Shown here one piece after another: positions 63,824 through 64,000 of a stretch of 64,000 nucleotides of DNA (within the stretch, counting starts at the first letter, position 1; each line of letters begins with the position of its first letter). The DNA is from Apteryx mantelli (Eukaryota; Chordata; Aves; Apterygiformes; Apterygidae), in contig NC_089979.1 in the NCBI RefSeq assembly GCF_036417845.1, positions 11,151,424 to 11,215,423 of the forward strand. Direction: 5' to 3'. The position numbers were made by a program, and so were the translations under genes. Under the pieces are notes generated by a model, which worked only from the letters and a program-made list of their open reading frames with translations, was not told the DNA's origin and made no database searches.

Positions 63824-64000
63824 CCTGTGCATGTCATGGGAAAGCAGGGTGAAGTGGATCTAGTCATTGGTGAGAACAGAAATGAAAAAAAAAAGGACAT
63901 ACCACTTCTGGCACCATCTAGCTCTGCTCCTTATTAAAGGCTGTGTGTTCTTGTTTCTTTTATTTCTTTTTTTTTTTTTAACAGTCTGACACAAAAAGAT

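Larger units (their letters stand above)
55661..64000. other. MYC 5' flank, no gene recognised
   Basis: Composition switches to AT-rich at the CpG island edge. Small frames only, the longest in ordinary-composition sequence being 138 codons (56818) and 113 codons (61597). Exon-like or protein-like segments near 60.05-60.18 and 60.79-60.90 kb are described in the findings. The 58.45-59.1 kb stretch is very AT-rich with nothing recognised. Distal MYC enhancers would be expected on this side but cannot be seen by eye. Confidence 0.55.

Overview
This is a vertebrate nuclear window built around the MYC proto-oncogene, which lies on the minus strand (about 54.04 to 49.9 kb). The predicted MYC protein is 416 residues. 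Its [10 protein letters not shown]-terminus and its alanine/glycine/proline-rich central stretch match the avian form of the protein as I remember it. Interspersed repeats are sparse and mostly ancient (one CR1-type LINE fragment, MIR-like SINEs, MITE-like scraps), and the likely PVT1 promoter lies only about 16 kb beyond MYC, against roughly 50 kb in human. Together these point to a bird; a crocodilian cannot be excluded without alignment.

Layout, following MYC transcription from high to low coordinates. At 64.0 to 55.7 kb is non-coding 5' flank, with two short exon-like or protein-like segments near 60 to 61 kb. At 55.66 to 51.9 kb is a large CpG island holding the MYC promoter, non-coding exon 1, intron 1 (with an AT microsatellite and an ATT repeat) and exon 2. 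At 51.03 to 49.9 kb are exon 3 and the 3' UTR. From 49.9 to 34.1 kb is the MYC-PVT1 intergenic stretch. At 34.1 to 32.85 kb is a second strong CpG island with a CRE, a CGG repeat, a segment resembling PVT1 exon 1 and a clean minus-strand splice donor. From 33.5 kb to the left edge I infer PVT1 intron, punctuated by smaller CpG-rich islands at about 17.3-17.9, 10.75-11.6 and 1.17-1.86 kb.

MYC is the only protein-coding gene I can support. PVT1 is a long non-coding RNA in the same orientation, as in mammals, so the window holds a compact MYC-PVT1 regulatory unit. Most open frames over 100 codons elsewhere fall in CpG islands or low-complexity sequence and look like composition artefacts. The less ordinary items are: a MYC-phase reading frame open through all of predicted exon 1; a GGGGCA hexanucleotide repeat inside the PVT1 first exon; an internal PVT1 CpG island with an 18-bp minisatellite and a 16-bp palindrome centred on a CACGTG E-box; and a perfect 12-bp hairpin at 15.5 kb. 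All family assignments come from reading the sequence and from memory; no database search or alignment was run.
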